DNA of 64,000 bases from Chelatococcus asaccharovorans (GTDB lineage Bacteria; Pseudomonadota; Alphaproteobacteria; Rhizobiales; Beijerinckiaceae): the NCBI RefSeq assembly GCF_003201475.1, contig NZ_QJJK01000006.1:186001-250000 (forward strand), given 5' to 3'. Numbering within the stretch: position 1 is the stretch's first letter; every line of letters begins with the position of its first letter. Positions 26,801 to 36,908 of this stretch are shown piece after piece. Position numbers and translations under genes: made by a program. The notes beneath the pieces are model-generated. The model was not told the origin of the DNA and searched no databases. It was given only the letters and a program-made list of their open reading frames with translations.

Positions 26801-26872
26801 GGCGCTTGACCCTGCACCCCGCATCCCCTCATCCGGCTCTGCGAGCCGACCTCTCCCGTCCGGGAGAGGTAA

Positions 26873-27290
26873 GCGGTGGAGGTGGTCGTGTCTCATCACG
26901 TCAGTCGCGCCGCGCCGATCCCTCCCCTCAGGGGAGGGTGGCGCCGCAGGCGCCGGGTGGGGTCCACCTGATGCTGACCCGACCGGGAGACGGCAAGATG
27001 TGCTGGCCAGTGGAGCAGGTTCTGCAGCCTCGTGCCCCACCCGACCTCGCTCACGCGAGGCCACCCTCCCCGACGGAGAGAGGTGGGCGGTGGAGGTGGT
27101 CGTGTCTCATCACGTCAGTCGCGCCGCGCCGATCCCTCCCCTCAGGGGAGGGTGGCGCCGCAGGCGCCGGGTGGGGTCCACCTGATGCTGACCCGACCGG
27201 GAGACGGCAAGATGTGCTGGCCAGTGGAGCAGGTTCTGCAGCCTCGTGCCCCACCCGACCTCGCTCACGCGAGGCCACCCTCCCCGACGG
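26873..27290. repeat. tandem duplication of a 214-bp block of CCTCCCC/GGGGAGG modules
   Basis: Positions 26873-27076 and 27087-27290 are the same sequence at an offset of exactly 214 bases. I saw no differences reading the two copies side by side over about 200 bases. Each copy holds CCTCCCCTCAGGGGAGGG, GCGCCGCAGGCGC, GGTGGGG and CCTCGCTCACGCGAGG hairpin modules, as in the block at 4.2-4.4 kb. The near-identity points to a recent duplication or gene conversion. No gene is supported in 26662-27339. Confidence 0.85.
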
Positions 27291-27339
27291 GGAGGGATCG
27301 CGGCGATGGTTCCCGCCTTGTCATCCCAAGCGCTTCTTG

Positions 27340-28428
27340 TCATCCTAGGCGTCGCGCAGCGACGGGAACGGGATCCACCCTCTTGCCGTGCGTGTCGAAG
27401 AAATGCAGCTTATCGACGGGGGCCGCGACCTTGAGCTTGCCGGTCTCCGGCACGGCCGCACGGCCGGGCAGGCGCACGACGACGGACGCGTCCTGCACGC
27501 GGGCGTAGAGATAGCTCTCCGCCCCGACAGGCTCCAGCACATCGATCGTCACGTCGAAGGTGATGAGGCCTGCAGACCCGGCCTCAGCCGATTTGGCTTC
27601 GACGGTGCCGAGATCCTCGGGGCGGATGCCGACCGTCACGGCGTCGGCCGGCAGAAGGCCCTCGAGCACCGCTCCGACGGCCGAAAGGTGATCGGGTGTC
27701 AGGAGATTCATGGGCGGCGCACCGATGAAGCTCGCCACGAAGGTCGTCGCCGGCTCCTCATAGACATCGAGCGGCGCCCCCACCTGCTCGATCCGGCCGC
27801 TGTTCATGACGACGAGGACATCGGCGAGCGTCATCGCCTCGAGCTGGTCGTGGGTGACATAGATGCTGGTGACGCCGAGATCGCGCTGCAACTTGCGGAT
27901 CTCGACGCGCATCTGGCCGCGCAGCTTGGCATCGAGGTTGGACAAGGGCTCATCGAAGAGAAAGACCTTGGGATCGCGGACGATGGCACGGCCCATGGCG
28001 ACGCGCTGGCGCTGCCCGCCCGAGAGCTGGCGCGGCCGGCGATCGAGCAGCGAGCCGAGCTCCAGCATCCGCGCCGCTTCGCGCACCTTGCGCTCGATCT
28101 CGGGTTTCGGCGTGCCGCGGTTGCGCAGGCCATAGGCCATGTTGTCGTAGACGCTCATATGCGGATAGAGCGCGTAGTTCTGGAACACCATGGCGATGTC
28201 CCGCTCCGCCGGCTCCAGCGCATTCACGACGCGGCCGTCGATCTCGATGGTGCCGCTGGATATCTCCTCGAGCCCGGCAATCATGCGCAGCAGGGTGGAC
28301 TTGCCGCAGCCGGACGGGCCGACGAGCACACATAAGGCGCCATCCGGCACGGTGAGGTCGATCCCCTTCACCGCTTCCATGCCGCCGGCATAGACCTTGC
28401 GCACTGTCTTCAGAGCAACTGTCGCCAT
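27340..28428 (-). CDS. ugpC: sn-glycerol-3-phosphate ABC transporter ATP-binding protein UgpC
   Basis: 362 aa from ATG 28428, which follows the ugpE stop by one base. The Walker A (GPSGCGKST), signature ([15 protein letters not shown]), Walker B ([16 protein letters not shown]) and H-loop ([14 protein letters not shown]) are complete. The C-terminal TOBE/MalK-type regulatory domain follows. It energises uptake of glycerol-3-phosphate or its diesters by UgpBAE. Its last residues ([11 protein letters not shown]) are encoded by sequence that resembles the GTCATCC/GGGATGAC intergenic repeats, so the natural C-terminus may be altered. Confidence 0.93.
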   Translation of the reverse strand: MATVALKTVRKVYAGGMEAVKGIDLTVPDGALCVLVGPSGCGKSTLLRMIAGLEEISSGTIEIDGRVVNALEPAERDIAMVFQNYALYPHMSVYDNMAYGLRNRGTPKPEIERKVREAARMLELGSLLDRRPRQLSGGQRQRVAMGRAIVRDPKVFLFDEPLSNLDAKLRGQMRVEIRKLQRDLGVTSIYVTHDQLEAMTLADVLVVMNSGRIEQVGAPLDVYEEPATTFVASFIGAPPMNLLTPDHLSAVGAVLEGLLPADAVTVGIRPEDLGTVEAKSAEAGSAGLITFDVTIDVLEPVGAESYLYARVQDASVVVRLPGRAAVPETGKLKVAAPVDKLHFFDTHGKRVDPVPVAARRLG

Positions 28429-28429
28429 C

Positions 28430-29302
28430 TTACTTTTCCGTCTCGACAAGGCCCTTGACGAACCAGCGCTGCATCAGCACGACGACGGCCACCGGTGGCA
28501 GGATCGCGAAGATCGTCGTCACCATCACGAGATGCCACTGGGTGTCGGCGTCGGCATAGGAGATCATCTTGCGGAGCGCGATGATGATCGTGTTCATGTC
28601 GTTGCTGTTGGTGACCAGAAGCGGCCACAGATACTGCGTCCATCCGTAGATGAAGAGGATGACGAAGAGCGCCGCGATATTCGTCTTCGACAGGGGCAGC
28701 ACGAAGTCGAAGAAGAAGCGCCACGGGCCGGCGCCATCGACGCGGGCGGCCTCGAGAAGCTCGCCCGGGATGGTCATGAAGAACTGGCGGAACAACAGCG
28801 TCGCCGTGGCCGAGGCCATCAGCGGCAGGGTGAGGCCCGTGTAGGTATCGATGAGGCCGAGATCCACCATGACCTTGTAGGTCGGCAGGATGCGCACTTC
28901 GACCGGCAGCATCAGGGTGATGAAGATCACCCAGAAGAACGTCATCCGGAAGGGAAAGCGGAAAAAGACGATCGCATAGGCCGAGAGGATCGAGATCACG
29001 ATCTTTCCGACTGCCACGGAAAGCGCGACGATCGAGGTATTGAGGAGCAGCGTCCACACATTGATGCCGCCGACGCGGCCGAGCCCGCCGAACAGGGCTT
29101 CGTAGTAGTTGTCGAGGAAGTGGCTGCCGGGCAGGAGCTGCAGCGGCGGCCGCAGGATCTGCTGCAGGGACAGCGTGGAGGCCACGAAGGTATAATAGAT
29201 CGGGAAGACGACGATCAGGATGCCGGCGATCAGGACCGCGTGGCTGACCCAGGGGGATCTGCGGGATCTGCTGGTCGTCCCCGCCTCTGTGCGCTCAGGC
29301 AT
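28430..29302 (-). CDS. ugpE: sn-glycerol-3-phosphate ABC transporter permease UgpE
   Basis: 290 aa from ATG 29302; its start overlaps the end of ugpA by 8 bases. Six membrane segments are predicted, beginning [21 protein letters not shown]. The EAA loop that contacts the ATPase is [24 protein letters not shown]-type periplasmic loop lengths and [12 protein letters not shown] match UgpE. Part of the ugpB-A-E-C operon. Confidence 0.93.
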   Translation of the reverse strand: MPERTEAGTTSRSRRSPWVSHAVLIAGILIVVFPIYYTFVASTLSLQQILRPPLQLLPGSHFLDNYYEALFGGLGRVGGINVWTLLLNTSIVALSVAVGKIVISILSAYAIVFFRFPFRMTFFWVIFITLMLPVEVRILPTYKVMVDLGLIDTYTGLTLPLMASATATLLFRQFFMTIPGELLEAARVDGAGPWRFFFDFVLPLSKTNIAALFVILFIYGWTQYLWPLLVTNSNDMNTIIIALRKMISYADADTQWHLVMVTTIFAILPPVAVVVLMQRWFVKGLVETEK

Positions 29303-30179
29303 AATGCACCTTGCGCTCGACATAGCGGAACTGGATGGCGGTCAGGGCGATGACGATCCCCATCAGGATGACCGACTGGGCAGCCGAGCTGCCGAGCATG
29401 AGATTGACGAAGCCATCGTTGTAGACCTTGTAGACGAGCGTCTCCGTCGCCTTGCCCGGCCCGCCGCTGGTGACGGCGTGGATGATCCCGAAGGTGTCGA
29501 AGAAGGCATAGACGGTGTTGACCACGAGCAGGAAGAAGCTCGTCGGTGCGAGCAGCGGAAAGACGATGGTCCAGAAGCGCTTCACCTCGCGGGCACCATC
29601 CACGGCCGCCGCCTCGAGGAGACTCTTCGGAATGGCCTGTAACCCCGCGACAAAGAACAGGAAATTGTAGCTGATCTGCTTCCAGGCGGCCGCCATGATG
29701 ATCATCAGCATGGCCTGGTTGCCGTTGAGCAGCGGATCCCAGTCATAGCCGGCCCGGCGCAGCATATAGGCGAAGGTGCCGATGGTCGGGTTGAACAGGA
29801 ACAGCCACAGCATGCCGGCGATGGCCGGCGCGACCGCATAGGGCCAGATCATGAGCGTGCGGTAGAAGCCCCTGCCCTTGATCACCTTGTCGGCCATGAC
29901 AGCCAGCACGAGCGCGATCGCCATGGGGATCAAGGCTGTCGCGGCGGAGAAGATGATCGTCGTCTGGACCGAGCCGATATAGTCGGGATCGCTGAGGACC
30001 TGCCGGAAATTGCCCAAGCCGACGAAGGTGGTGACGAGACCGAACGGGTCTTCGCGCAGCGTCGACTGGCGCAGCGCCTGGGAGGCCGGCCAGTAGAAGA
30101 AGACGAGCGTGATGGCGATCTGCGGCACAAGCAGCAGATACGGCAGCACCTTGTGGGGAAAGATGACCCGTGATGTCAC
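29295..30179 (-). CDS. ugpA: sn-glycerol-3-phosphate ABC transporter permease UgpA
   Basis: 294 aa with six membrane segments ([19 protein letters not shown] at the start). The EAA loop is [40 protein letters not shown], just after the first segment, is the usual periplasmic entry loop. It pairs with UgpE in the inner membrane. It follows ugpB with a strong intercistronic hairpin between them. Confidence 0.93.
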   Translation of the reverse strand: MTSRVIFPHKVLPYLLLVPQIAITLVFFYWPASQALRQSTLREDPFGLVTTFVGLGNFRQVLSDPDYIGSVQTTIIFSAATALIPMAIALVLAVMADKVIKGRGFYRTLMIWPYAVAPAIAGMLWLFLFNPTIGTFAYMLRRAGYDWDPLLNGNQAMLMIIMAAAWKQISYNFLFFVAGLQAIPKSLLEAAAVDGAREVKRFWTIVFPLLAPTSFFLLVVNTVYAFFDTFGIIHAVTSGGPGKATETLVYKVYNDGFVNLMLGSSAAQSVILMGIVIALTAIQFRYVERKVHYA

Positions 30180-30213
30180 GCGGGCTCCATGGTCGGCAGA
30201 TCCAGACGAGGAT

Positions 30214-30238
30214 CCGCCCGCGACAGGGTCGCGGGCGG
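30214..30238 (-). terminator. intercistronic hairpin between ugpB and ugpA
   Basis: An 11-bp perfect stem CCGCCCGCGAC / GTCGCGGGCGG with loop AGG and no T run on the minus strand. Such hairpins after a binding-protein gene usually protect its mRNA or partly attenuate the permease genes, giving more binding protein than permease. Confidence 0.7.
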
Positions 30239-30255
30239 GACTGAACAGGCCGGAT

Positions 30256-31566
30256 TTACTGGCCGATCGCCTGCTTGATGGCGGCGTTGCCGCGCTTCAC
30301 GGCATTGTCGAGCGCCTGCTGCGCGGTCTGCTGGCCGGCGAGCATCTTCTCGAATTCCTCGTTCTCGATGTCGCGGACCTGCGGCAGGTTGACGAGGCGC
30401 ACGCCCTTGGAATTTTCCGTCGGCGCCTTGCCCATCATCTGCAGGATCGGCGTCTCGCGGCCGGGGTTCTTCTCATAGAAGCCCGACTTCTTGGTCGCGT
30501 CATAGGCCGCCAGCGTCACCGGCAGATAGCCCGAGACCTGGTGGAGCCGGGACTGGATATCCGTCTGCGACAGGAACTTGAAGAAGGCCGCGACGCCCTT
30601 GTACTCGTCAGGCTTGTGACCGGCGAAGACCCAGAGGCTCGCGCCCCCCGGGATGGTGTTCTGCGGCGCGCCCTGCGCCGTGGAATCATAGGGCAGCTGG
30701 CCGGTGCCGAAATTCAGGCCCGACTTCAGCACGTCGCCGAGACCGCCGGATGATTCCGTCATGATCGCGCATTCACCGGACAGGAAGAGGTTCTTGGCCT
30801 CCGAGGTGCGGCCGCCATAGCGGAACACGCCGTCCTTGGCGAGATCGGCAATCGCCTGGAAATGGTTGACGAAGATCGGGGCGTTGATCTTCAGCTCGAC
30901 GTCGAGGCCGGCAAGCCCGTTCTCCTTGGTGCCGTAGGGCACATTGTTCCACGCCGAAAAGGTCTCGAGCTGGATCCAGGTGAGCCAGGTGGAGGTGAGG
31001 CCGCAGGGGGCCGCGCCGCTCTGCTTGATCTTGCGGGCCGCCTCGAACACCTCTTTCCAGGTCTTCGGCGGGGCGTTGACGTCGAGACCCGCCTTCTGGA
31101 AGGCGTCCTTGTTGTAGTAGAGGATCGACGAGGAGGAGTTATAGGGGAACGACAGCATGGTGCCGTCGGGTTTGGAATAATAGGCGACGATGCCGGGCAG
31201 GTACTGGCTCTTGTCGAACGTCGCGCCAGCCTCGGTCAGCACGTCGGCCACCGGCTTGATGGCGCCCTGCGCGCCCATCATGACGCCTGTACCGGCATCG
31301 AAAACCTGCATGATGTGGGGCGGCTGCTTGGCGCGGAAGGCGGCAATGCCGGCGTTCAGCGTCTCGGGATAGGTGCCCTTGAACACGGGCACCACCTTGT
31401 ACTCGCTCTGGCTTGCGTTGAATTCCTTGGCAAGCGTCTCGACGACGTCATTGTTGGCGCCGGTCATGGCGTGCCACCATGAAATCTCGGTCGCCGCGAG
31501 CGCCGGGGCCGATACGGACAGCGCGAGCGCTGTCACGAAGCCCGGAATGAAACCGCGCAATGTCAT
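30256..31566 (-). CDS. ugpB: sn-glycerol-3-phosphate ABC transporter substrate-binding protein UgpB
   Basis: 436 aa from ATG 31566 with GGGAGA nine bases upstream. The signal peptide ends near [32 protein letters not shown] is the typical UgpB start with the phosphate-binding Trp-His region. [12 protein letters not shown]-like ([16 protein letters not shown]) and the [10 protein letters not shown] motif also match. It delivers glycerol-3-phosphate in the periplasm. First gene of the operon; the 285-base gap to the divergent sulfurtransferase gene should hold its promoter, but no Pho box is obvious to me. Confidence 0.94.
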   Translation of the reverse strand: MTLRGFIPGFVTALALSVSAPALAATEISWWHAMTGANNDVVETLAKEFNASQSEYKVVPVFKGTYPETLNAGIAAFRAKQPPHIMQVFDAGTGVMMGAQGAIKPVADVLTEAGATFDKSQYLPGIVAYYSKPDGTMLSFPYNSSSSILYYNKDAFQKAGLDVNAPPKTWKEVFEAARKIKQSGAAPCGLTSTWLTWIQLETFSAWNNVPYGTKENGLAGLDVELKINAPIFVNHFQAIADLAKDGVFRYGGRTSEAKNLFLSGECAIMTESSGGLGDVLKSGLNFGTGQLPYDSTAQGAPQNTIPGGASLWVFAGHKPDEYKGVAAFFKFLSQTDIQSRLHQVSGYLPVTLAAYDATKKSGFYEKNPGRETPILQMMGKAPTENSKGVRLVNLPQVRDIENEEFEKMLAGQQTAQQALDNAVKRGNAAIKQAIGQ

Positions 31567-31851
31567 GTTAATCTCCCTTGATCGGCCGCGCAGATATCCC
31601 GCCGGCCGCGCCACTGTTCCGTGGTTCTGGACATGACGTTATTTCGATTTCAGTTTTGCGACAATCCGAACCCGCCCCCTGGCACGGCGTTGGGCCGTTA
31701 GACTTTTGCACGAGAACAGGCTGGCCAAACGGCCGTCGGCGCGCGGCCGGAACGCCGCGTAGCGCACCTCACGGGGTCCGTGCTACGGATGCTCCGGCAA
31801 TCAGCGAGGCATGGGCGAGCGGCGCAGCGCCCCTTATAACAGGAGATGTTC

Positions 31852-32703
31852 GTGAGTGATTTTCCGGCTCTTGTCAGCACCCTATGGCTCGCCGACAACC
31901 TCGCCGCCCCCGATCTCGTGGTCATAGACGGCTCCTGGTATTTGCCGACGGAGGGCCGCGACGCGGATGCTGAATATCAGGCCGGCCACATCCCCGGCGC
32001 GGTGCGCTTCGACGTCGATGCCATCAGCGACACCACCTCGACCCTGCCGCATATGCTGCCGACACCGGAGAATTTCGCCGCAGCAATGGGCGCCCTCGGC
32101 GTCTCCGATACGGCGCGCATCGTCGTTTATGACGGCGCCGGCCTGTTCTCCGCCGCGCGCGTCCGCTGGACACTGAAGATCTTTGGCGCGGACAAGGTCG
32201 CGGTCCTCGATGGCGGCCTCCCGCAATGGAAAGCGGAGAATAGGCCGCTCGAAACCGGCGTCGCCAAGCGGGTGGCCGCCACCTTCCAGGCCACCCTCGC
32301 TGCAGATCAGGTCGCCGACGCGTCACGCGTTCTCGACAGCCTCGCGAACAAGACCGCGCAGGTGGTGGATGCCCGCGCCGCCGCCCGTTTTCGCGGCGAT
32401 GCGCCGGAGCCGCGCCCGGGTGTGCGTGCCGGCCATATGCCGGGGGCGCGCAACGTGCCATTCGGCGATCTCCTCGAAAACGGCCGGCTGAAAACGCCGG
32501 AGGCCATTACCGCCACCTTCGCCGAAGCCGGCGTCGATCTCGACAAGCCGGTGATCACGAGCTGCGGCTCGGGCGTCACGGCGGCCGTGCTGGCGCTGGC
32601 GCTGGAAACCGCCGGCAAGCCGGTCGCGGCGCTCTATGACGGCTCCTGGTCGGAATGGGGCAGCCGCGCGGACCTGCCGATCGCCACCGGCGAGGCCGAC
32701 TAG
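31852..32703 (+). CDS. sseA: 3-mercaptopyruvate/thiosulfate sulfurtransferase
   Basis: 283 aa from GTG 31852. The ATG at 31846 overlaps the AGGAG ribosome site, so GTG, seven bases after it, is the better start. Two rhodanese domains are visible: VVIDGSWYLP and AGHIPGAVRFD in the first, VVDARAAARFRG and AGHMPGARNVPF in the second. The active loop CGSGVTA matches the mercaptopyruvate type (CG[S/T]GVTA) rather than CRKGVTA of thiosulfate enzymes. It moves sulfane sulfur to acceptors such as cyanide or thioredoxin, in the cytoplasm. Confidence 0.93.
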   Translation: MSDFPALVSTLWLADNLAAPDLVVIDGSWYLPTEGRDADAEYQAGHIPGAVRFDVDAISDTTSTLPHMLPTPENFAAAMGALGVSDTARIVVYDGAGLFSAARVRWTLKIFGADKVAVLDGGLPQWKAENRPLETGVAKRVAATFQATLAADQVADASRVLDSLANKTAQVVDARAAARFRGDAPEPRPGVRAGHMPGARNVPFGDLLENGRLKTPEAITATFAEAGVDLDKPVITSCGSGVTAAVLALALETAGKPVAALYDGSWSEWGSRADLPIATGEAD

Positions 32704-32727
32704 CCCCAAGGAACGACGGAGCGGCGC

Positions 32728-33492
32728 TTGAAGCTGACCTTGCACGATATCGAGGCGCTCGAGCAGCGCGCGTTCAACGCCTGGCCCGCACGCCAATCCG
32801 TTATCTCAGGCGGCTGGCTGCTTCGTCTCACCGACGGCTATACCAAACGAGCCAACTCCTCCAACGCGCTCGTCGCGGGCGCACCCTTCGCGGGCGTGTT
32901 GGAGGAAGCGGAAGCGCTCTACGGCCGGCACGGCCTGCCTGCGATTTTCCGCCTGTCGCCGCTGGCGCCGCCGGAGGTCGACAGGCAGCTCGATGACGCG
33001 GGTTATCGGTATTTCGATCCCTCGCTCGTCCTGCAGACGGACCTGGTGGGCGGCACGTGGATCGCCCGACACGGCTGCGGCGACGGCGTCGCCATCGACG
33101 AACGGCCGTCCGACGCATGGCTTGCCGGCTTCGCCGCGGCCAATGGCGTGGCTTCCGCGCAGCGCCAGACCCATGACAGCATCATCGGCTCGATCGCCAT
33201 GCCGGCGGCCTTCGCGACCCTCCATGATCACGGAGAGCCGATCGGTTTCGGGCTGGCGGTCTATGAACGCGCGGCGGTGGGGTTGTTCGACATCGTCGTC
33301 GCGCCCGCACACCGCGGGCGCGGCTTCGGGCAGAGGCTCGTCGCGGCGCTGATGGCCTGGGGGAAGAATCGCGGCGCCGATCGCGCCTATCTGCAGGTCC
33401 GCGCCGAAAATGTTGGCGCGCAACGCCTTTACGATCGCCTCGGCTTTCGCGAAGCCTATCGCTACCACTACCGGGTGCCAGGTTCGACCTAA
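32728..33492 (+). CDS. GNAT family N-acetyltransferase, TTG start
   Basis: 254 aa from TTG 32728, six bases after GGAG and 24 bases after the sseA stop, so it is likely co-transcribed. The C-terminal half has the acetyl-CoA site VVAPAHRGRGFGQRLV and the later AENVGAQRLYDRLGF motif. The N-terminal half (GGWLLRLTDGYTKRANSS) is the extra domain common in two-domain GNAT proteins. The substrate is unknown. Confidence 0.87.
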   Translation: MKLTLHDIEALEQRAFNAWPARQSVISGGWLLRLTDGYTKRANSSNALVAGAPFAGVLEEAEALYGRHGLPAIFRLSPLAPPEVDRQLDDAGYRYFDPSLVLQTDLVGGTWIARHGCGDGVAIDERPSDAWLAGFAAANGVASAQRQTHDSIIGSIAMPAAFATLHDHGEPIGFGLAVYERAAVGLFDIVVAPAHRGRGFGQRLVAALMAWGKNRGADRAYLQVRAENVGAQRLYDRLGFREAYRYHYRVPGST

Positions 33493-33553
33493 GGGCAATC
33501 GACATTCGAGTATTGCCAAAGCGATACCACCGTCATCACCGGGCTTGTCCCAA

Positions 33554-33678
33554 GATCGGATTTATCCGATCTCGGCTACTAGCCTGGAACTCGGTTGTTG
33601 CCGAGTTCCGGTGATCCCGATAGGAGAGGCGTCTCGATTCATCGGGATGGCAACGGAACTCGGCTGCAGCCGAGTTCC
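33554..33678. repeat. series of hairpins between the GNAT gene and era, with a CTAG
   Basis: GATCGGATTTATCCGATC (33554-33571), CTAG (33579-33582), GGAACTCGG-N6-CCGAGTTCC (33586-33609), and GGAACTCGGCTG mirrored by CAGCCGAGTTCC (33655-33678). It lies between convergent genes (33493-33768 otherwise empty) and may end transcription from both sides. Confidence 0.7.
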
Positions 33679-33768
33679 GTGTTGGACAAGTTGAAGTCGG
33701 GCAAGCCCGAGTTCAATGACGAGCCCGGCCATGACGACCGAGAATGCTCTGGCCAAGGCTCCCAGGCC

Positions 33769-34749
33769 TCAGCCGCCGCGCGGGAATTCCAGCCCCATCT
33801 CGCGATAGCGCTCCGGGTCGTCGCCCCAGTTCTCGCGCACCTTCACGAACAGGAAGAGGTGGACCTTGGTTTCCGCCGCCTCCGTGATGTCGTGGCGCGC
33901 CGCCGAGCCGATTGCCTTGATGGTCTGGCCGCCCTTGCCGAGCACGATCTTGCGCTGGCTCTCGCGCTCCACGAAGATCGTCTGCTCGATGCGCGCCGAT
34001 CCGTCCTTCTGCACCTTCCACTGGTCGGTCTCGACGGTCACCGCATAGGGCAGTTCGTCATGCAGGCGCTCGAACAGCTTCTCGCGCGTGATCTCGGCGG
34101 CGAGCATCCGGAGCGGCGCATCCGAGATCTGGTCCTCGGGATAGAGCCAGGGGCCGGGCGGCATCCGCTTGCCAAGGCTTTCCCTGAGATGCGCGACGCC
34201 ATCGCCCGTCAGCGCCGAGATCATGAAGGTCTCGTCGAACTTGACCCGGGCGTTGAGATCGGCGGCGAGCGCCAACAGCGATTGCCGGGCGATCAGGTCG
34301 ATCTTGTTGAGAATCAGCACCTTGGGCTGCCTGAGCTCCGGCAGCTTCTCGAGGATCGCCGCGCTCTCCTCGTCGAGCCCCTTGCGCGCGTCGATGAGGA
34401 GGGCGAGCACATCCGCGTCGCCCGCCCCGCCCCAGGCCGAGGTCACCATCGCGCGGTCGAGGCGGCGCTTCGGCTTGAAGATGCCGGGCGTGTCGACGAA
34501 GATGAGCTGAGCGGCGCCGTCGATGGTGATGCCACGCACCAGCGCGCGCGTCGTCTGCACCTTGCGCGACACGATCGACACCTTGGCGCCGACAAGCTGG
34601 TTGATCAGCGTCGACTTGCCCGAATTGGGCGAGCCGATGAGGGCGACGAAGCCGCACCGCGTCGCCTCCTGTGTCGCCCCCTGCATCGCCTCCTGGCCCG
34701 TATCGTCCGGGCCGGCGTCCGGTGCGCCGCTCTTGTTCTCAGTTGCCAT
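33769..34749 (-). CDS. era: GTPase Era
   Basis: 326 aa. G1 is ALIGSPNSGKSTL, G3 is FVDTPGIF, and G4 is LNKIDL. The C-terminal KH domain ends with ERESQRKIVLGKGGQTIKAIG. Era binds 16S rRNA near the 3' end and helps 30S assembly and cell-cycle progress. ATG 34749 lies 11 bases inside the rnc reading frame, so translation is coupled. The N-terminal 30 residues are an acidic, disordered extension compared with the E. coli protein. Confidence 0.96.
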   Translation of the reverse strand: MATENKSGAPDAGPDDTGQEAMQGATQEATRCGFVALIGSPNSGKSTLINQLVGAKVSIVSRKVQTTRALVRGITIDGAAQLIFVDTPGIFKPKRRLDRAMVTSAWGGAGDADVLALLIDARKGLDEESAAILEKLPELRQPKVLILNKIDLIARQSLLALAADLNARVKFDETFMISALTGDGVAHLRESLGKRMPPGPWLYPEDQISDAPLRMLAAEITREKLFERLHDELPYAVTVETDQWKVQKDGSARIEQTIFVERESQRKIVLGKGGQTIKAIGSAARHDITEAAETKVHLFLFVKVRENWGDDPERYREMGLEFPRGG

Positions 34750-35455
34750 CCGCGGTCCAGATCTGTTCACGCACGAGAAACTCCCGTGCCGCGGCCTGTT
34801 CGGCCACACGTTTTGAGGTGCCGGCCCCCTCGGCCGGCGTCATGCCGCGCACCGCCACTGCAATGCGGAAATGCGGCGCATGGTCGGGGCCGGAGCGATG
34901 GGCGACCGTATAAGCCGGTGTCGGCAGCCCCCGTCCCTGCGCCCATTCCTGCAGGGCCGTCTTGGCGTCCCGCAGCGGCCGGCGCGGCGCGTGCAGGCGC
35001 TCCCGAAAAGCCCGTTCGACGATGCCCTGCGCCGCCGCCGTGCCGCCGTCGACGAAGGCCGCGCCGACGATCGCCTCGCAGATATCGGCGAGGATCGCGG
35101 CGTTCTCCCGCGCGCCGGCGGCGATCTCACCGTCACCGAGCCGGACGTGATCGCCGACGCCCCAGGCCGCGGCGACTTCAGCGCAGCTTTCGCGACGCAC
35201 GAGTTCGGCCAAGCGCCGGGACAACTCGCCCTCCTCCGCATCGGGAAAGGCGCGGAACAGCATGTCCGACACCGCAAGGCCGAGCACCCTGTCGCCGAGG
35301 AACTCGAGACGCTGATAAGTCTGCGCCTTGTCCGACGGCACCGCGCTGATATGCGTCAGCGCCTGCATCAGAAGATCGCGGTCGCGGAAGCGATAGCCGA
35401 TGCGATCCTCGATGGCGGCCTGCATGCCAGCCTGGTTGGACGTGCCTCTCTTCAT
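34739..35455 (-). CDS. rnc: ribonuclease III
   Basis: 238 aa. The RNase III signature QRLEFLGDRVLGLAVSDML carries the metal ligands, and DICEAIVGAAFVDGG gives the second acidic site. The C-terminal dsRNA-binding domain is DAKTALQEWAQGRGLPTPAY ... GTSKRVAEQAAAREFL. It processes rRNA precursors and structured mRNA. The ATG at 35455 shares one base with the lepB stop (TGATG). Confidence 0.96.
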   Translation of the reverse strand: MKRGTSNQAGMQAAIEDRIGYRFRDRDLLMQALTHISAVPSDKAQTYQRLEFLGDRVLGLAVSDMLFRAFPDAEEGELSRRLAELVRRESCAEVAAAWGVGDHVRLGDGEIAAGARENAAILADICEAIVGAAFVDGGTAAAQGIVERAFRERLHAPRRPLRDAKTALQEWAQGRGLPTPAYTVAHRSGPDHAPHFRIAVAVRGMTPAEGAGTSKRVAEQAAAREFLVREQIWTADGN

Positions 35456-36225
35456 CACTTGACGGGCGTGAACAGCCGGTTCCACCGGACGGTCCAGGGC
35501 CATTCCCAGAATTTCCAGCCGGAGGCGCCTTCTTCCACCGAGAAGAAGATGACCTCTGCCCGGCCGACGAAATTCTCGAACGGCACGAAGCCCACGACAT
35601 TCTCGTCACGCGAGTCGGTGGAATTGTCGCGGTTGTCGCCCATCATGAAGAAATGCCCGGGCGGCACCTTGTAGACATAGGTGTTGTCCCAGTAGCCGGT
35701 ATCGCCCTCGCGCTCGATGACCACATGGCTGACGCCGTTGGGCAGGGTCTCCATGTAGCGCGGCACCGAGACCTCGCGTCCCCACAAGTCCTGGGATTTA
35801 TAATCCGGCAGCGGCTCACGCGGCACGATCTTGCCGTTGATATAGAGCCGCCCCGAGATCATCTGCACGGTATCGCCGGGCAATCCGATGACGCGCTTGA
35901 TGTAGTCCGTCGAATTGTCCTTCGGCAATTTGAACACGGCGACGTCACCGCGCTGCGGATCCGACGCAAAGACGCGGCCGGAGAAGGGGGCGAGGCCGAA
36001 GGGGAAGGAATAGCGCGAATAGCCGTAAGCGTATTTCGAAACGAACAGGTAATCGCCGATCAGAAGCGTCGGGATGAGTGATCCCGAGGGAATATTGAAC
36101 GGCTGAAAGAGGAAAGTGCGGACCACGAGCGCAATCAGCAGGGCCTGTATGATAACCTTGACGGTATCCCAGATTCCGCCATCGGCCCGCTTGTTCTCCG
36201 CTTGCTTCACTGTGCCCTGATCCAT
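35455..36225 (-). CDS. lepB: signal peptidase I
   Basis: 256 aa from ATG 36225. One membrane segment (TVKVIIQALLIALVVRTFLF) is followed by the catalytic Ser in PSGSLIPTL and the catalytic Lys in DYIKRVIGLPGD. The box motif MGDNRDNSTDSR is intact. The serine motif has Leu where SGSMxPT is usual, a conservative change. The enzyme removes signal peptides from exported proteins at the periplasmic face. It lies 278 bases after acpS, with no gene in that gap. Confidence 0.95.
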   Translation of the reverse strand: MDQGTVKQAENKRADGGIWDTVKVIIQALLIALVVRTFLFQPFNIPSGSLIPTLLIGDYLFVSKYAYGYSRYSFPFGLAPFSGRVFASDPQRGDVAVFKLPKDNSTDYIKRVIGLPGDTVQMISGRLYINGKIVPREPLPDYKSQDLWGREVSVPRYMETLPNGVSHVVIEREGDTGYWDNTYVYKVPPGHFFMMGDNRDNSTDSRDENVVGFVPFENFVGRAEVIFFSVEEGASGWKFWEWPWTVRWNRLFTPVK

Positions 36226-36503
36226 GTCTGGCCTTTCCGCCGATCGGAGCCGGCACGCCGTGTGGTCTACCTTACTGTTCCCAATCCCGCAACGCGACGC
36301 ATCGATGTCCCGTCGTGAGGCCAAAATATGCCGATGAAGCGCCGTTCACGCCAACGTGTCCCCGAGCGCTTGCCCCGGATTCACGGCCTGCACGATCCCC
36401 GGCCGCGGTTGCCTCATGCGACTGCCCACGCAACACCTGGGCTCCGGCCATATGGGAAAGGCATCGCTGTGATTCCAGCCATGCGCGGTGGGCGCAATCA
36501 ACC

Positions 36504-36908
36504 CTATCCATCGACCGGACGCGCTTCGATGATGACGAAAGCCTGGGCCATGGGCGGGTCGTCAGACAATGACACGTGGATGTAAGCGGCATGCCCCGCC
36601 GGCAGGATCGCCGCCAGCCGCTGGGCTGCACCACCGGTGAGACGCATGGTCGGCTGGCCGCTCGGCAGGTTGACCACCTCCATGTCCCGCCAGAACACGC
36701 CGCGTGACATTCCGGTGCCAAGAGCCTTGGCACAGGCCTCCTTGGCGGCGAAGCGCCGCGCGTAGGTCGGTGCGCGCGCCCTGCGCGCATCGGCCTTGGC
36801 CCGTTCGCCCGCCGTGAAGATGCGGTGCGTGAAGCGGTCCCCGAAGCGCGCGAGCGAACGACTGATGCGATTGACATCGCAGAGATCGGAGCCGATGCCG
36901 ATGATCAT
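36504..36908 (-). CDS. acpS: holo-[acyl-carrier-protein] synthase
   Basis: 134 aa. [14 protein letters not shown] holds the metal-binding Asp, and [14 protein letters not shown] the catalytic Glu/Lys pair. It transfers 4'-phosphopantetheine from CoA to acyl carrier protein. ATG 36908 overlaps the pdxJ stop (ATGA), so the two are translationally coupled. The gap 36226-36503 to lepB contains no recognisable feature. Confidence 0.95.
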   Translation of the reverse strand: MIIGIGSDLCDVNRISRSLARFGDRFTHRIFTAGERAKADARRARAPTYARRFAAKEACAKALGTGMSRGVFWRDMEVVNLPSGQPTMRLTGGAAQRLAAILPAGHAAYIHVSLSDDPPMAQAFVIIEARPVDG

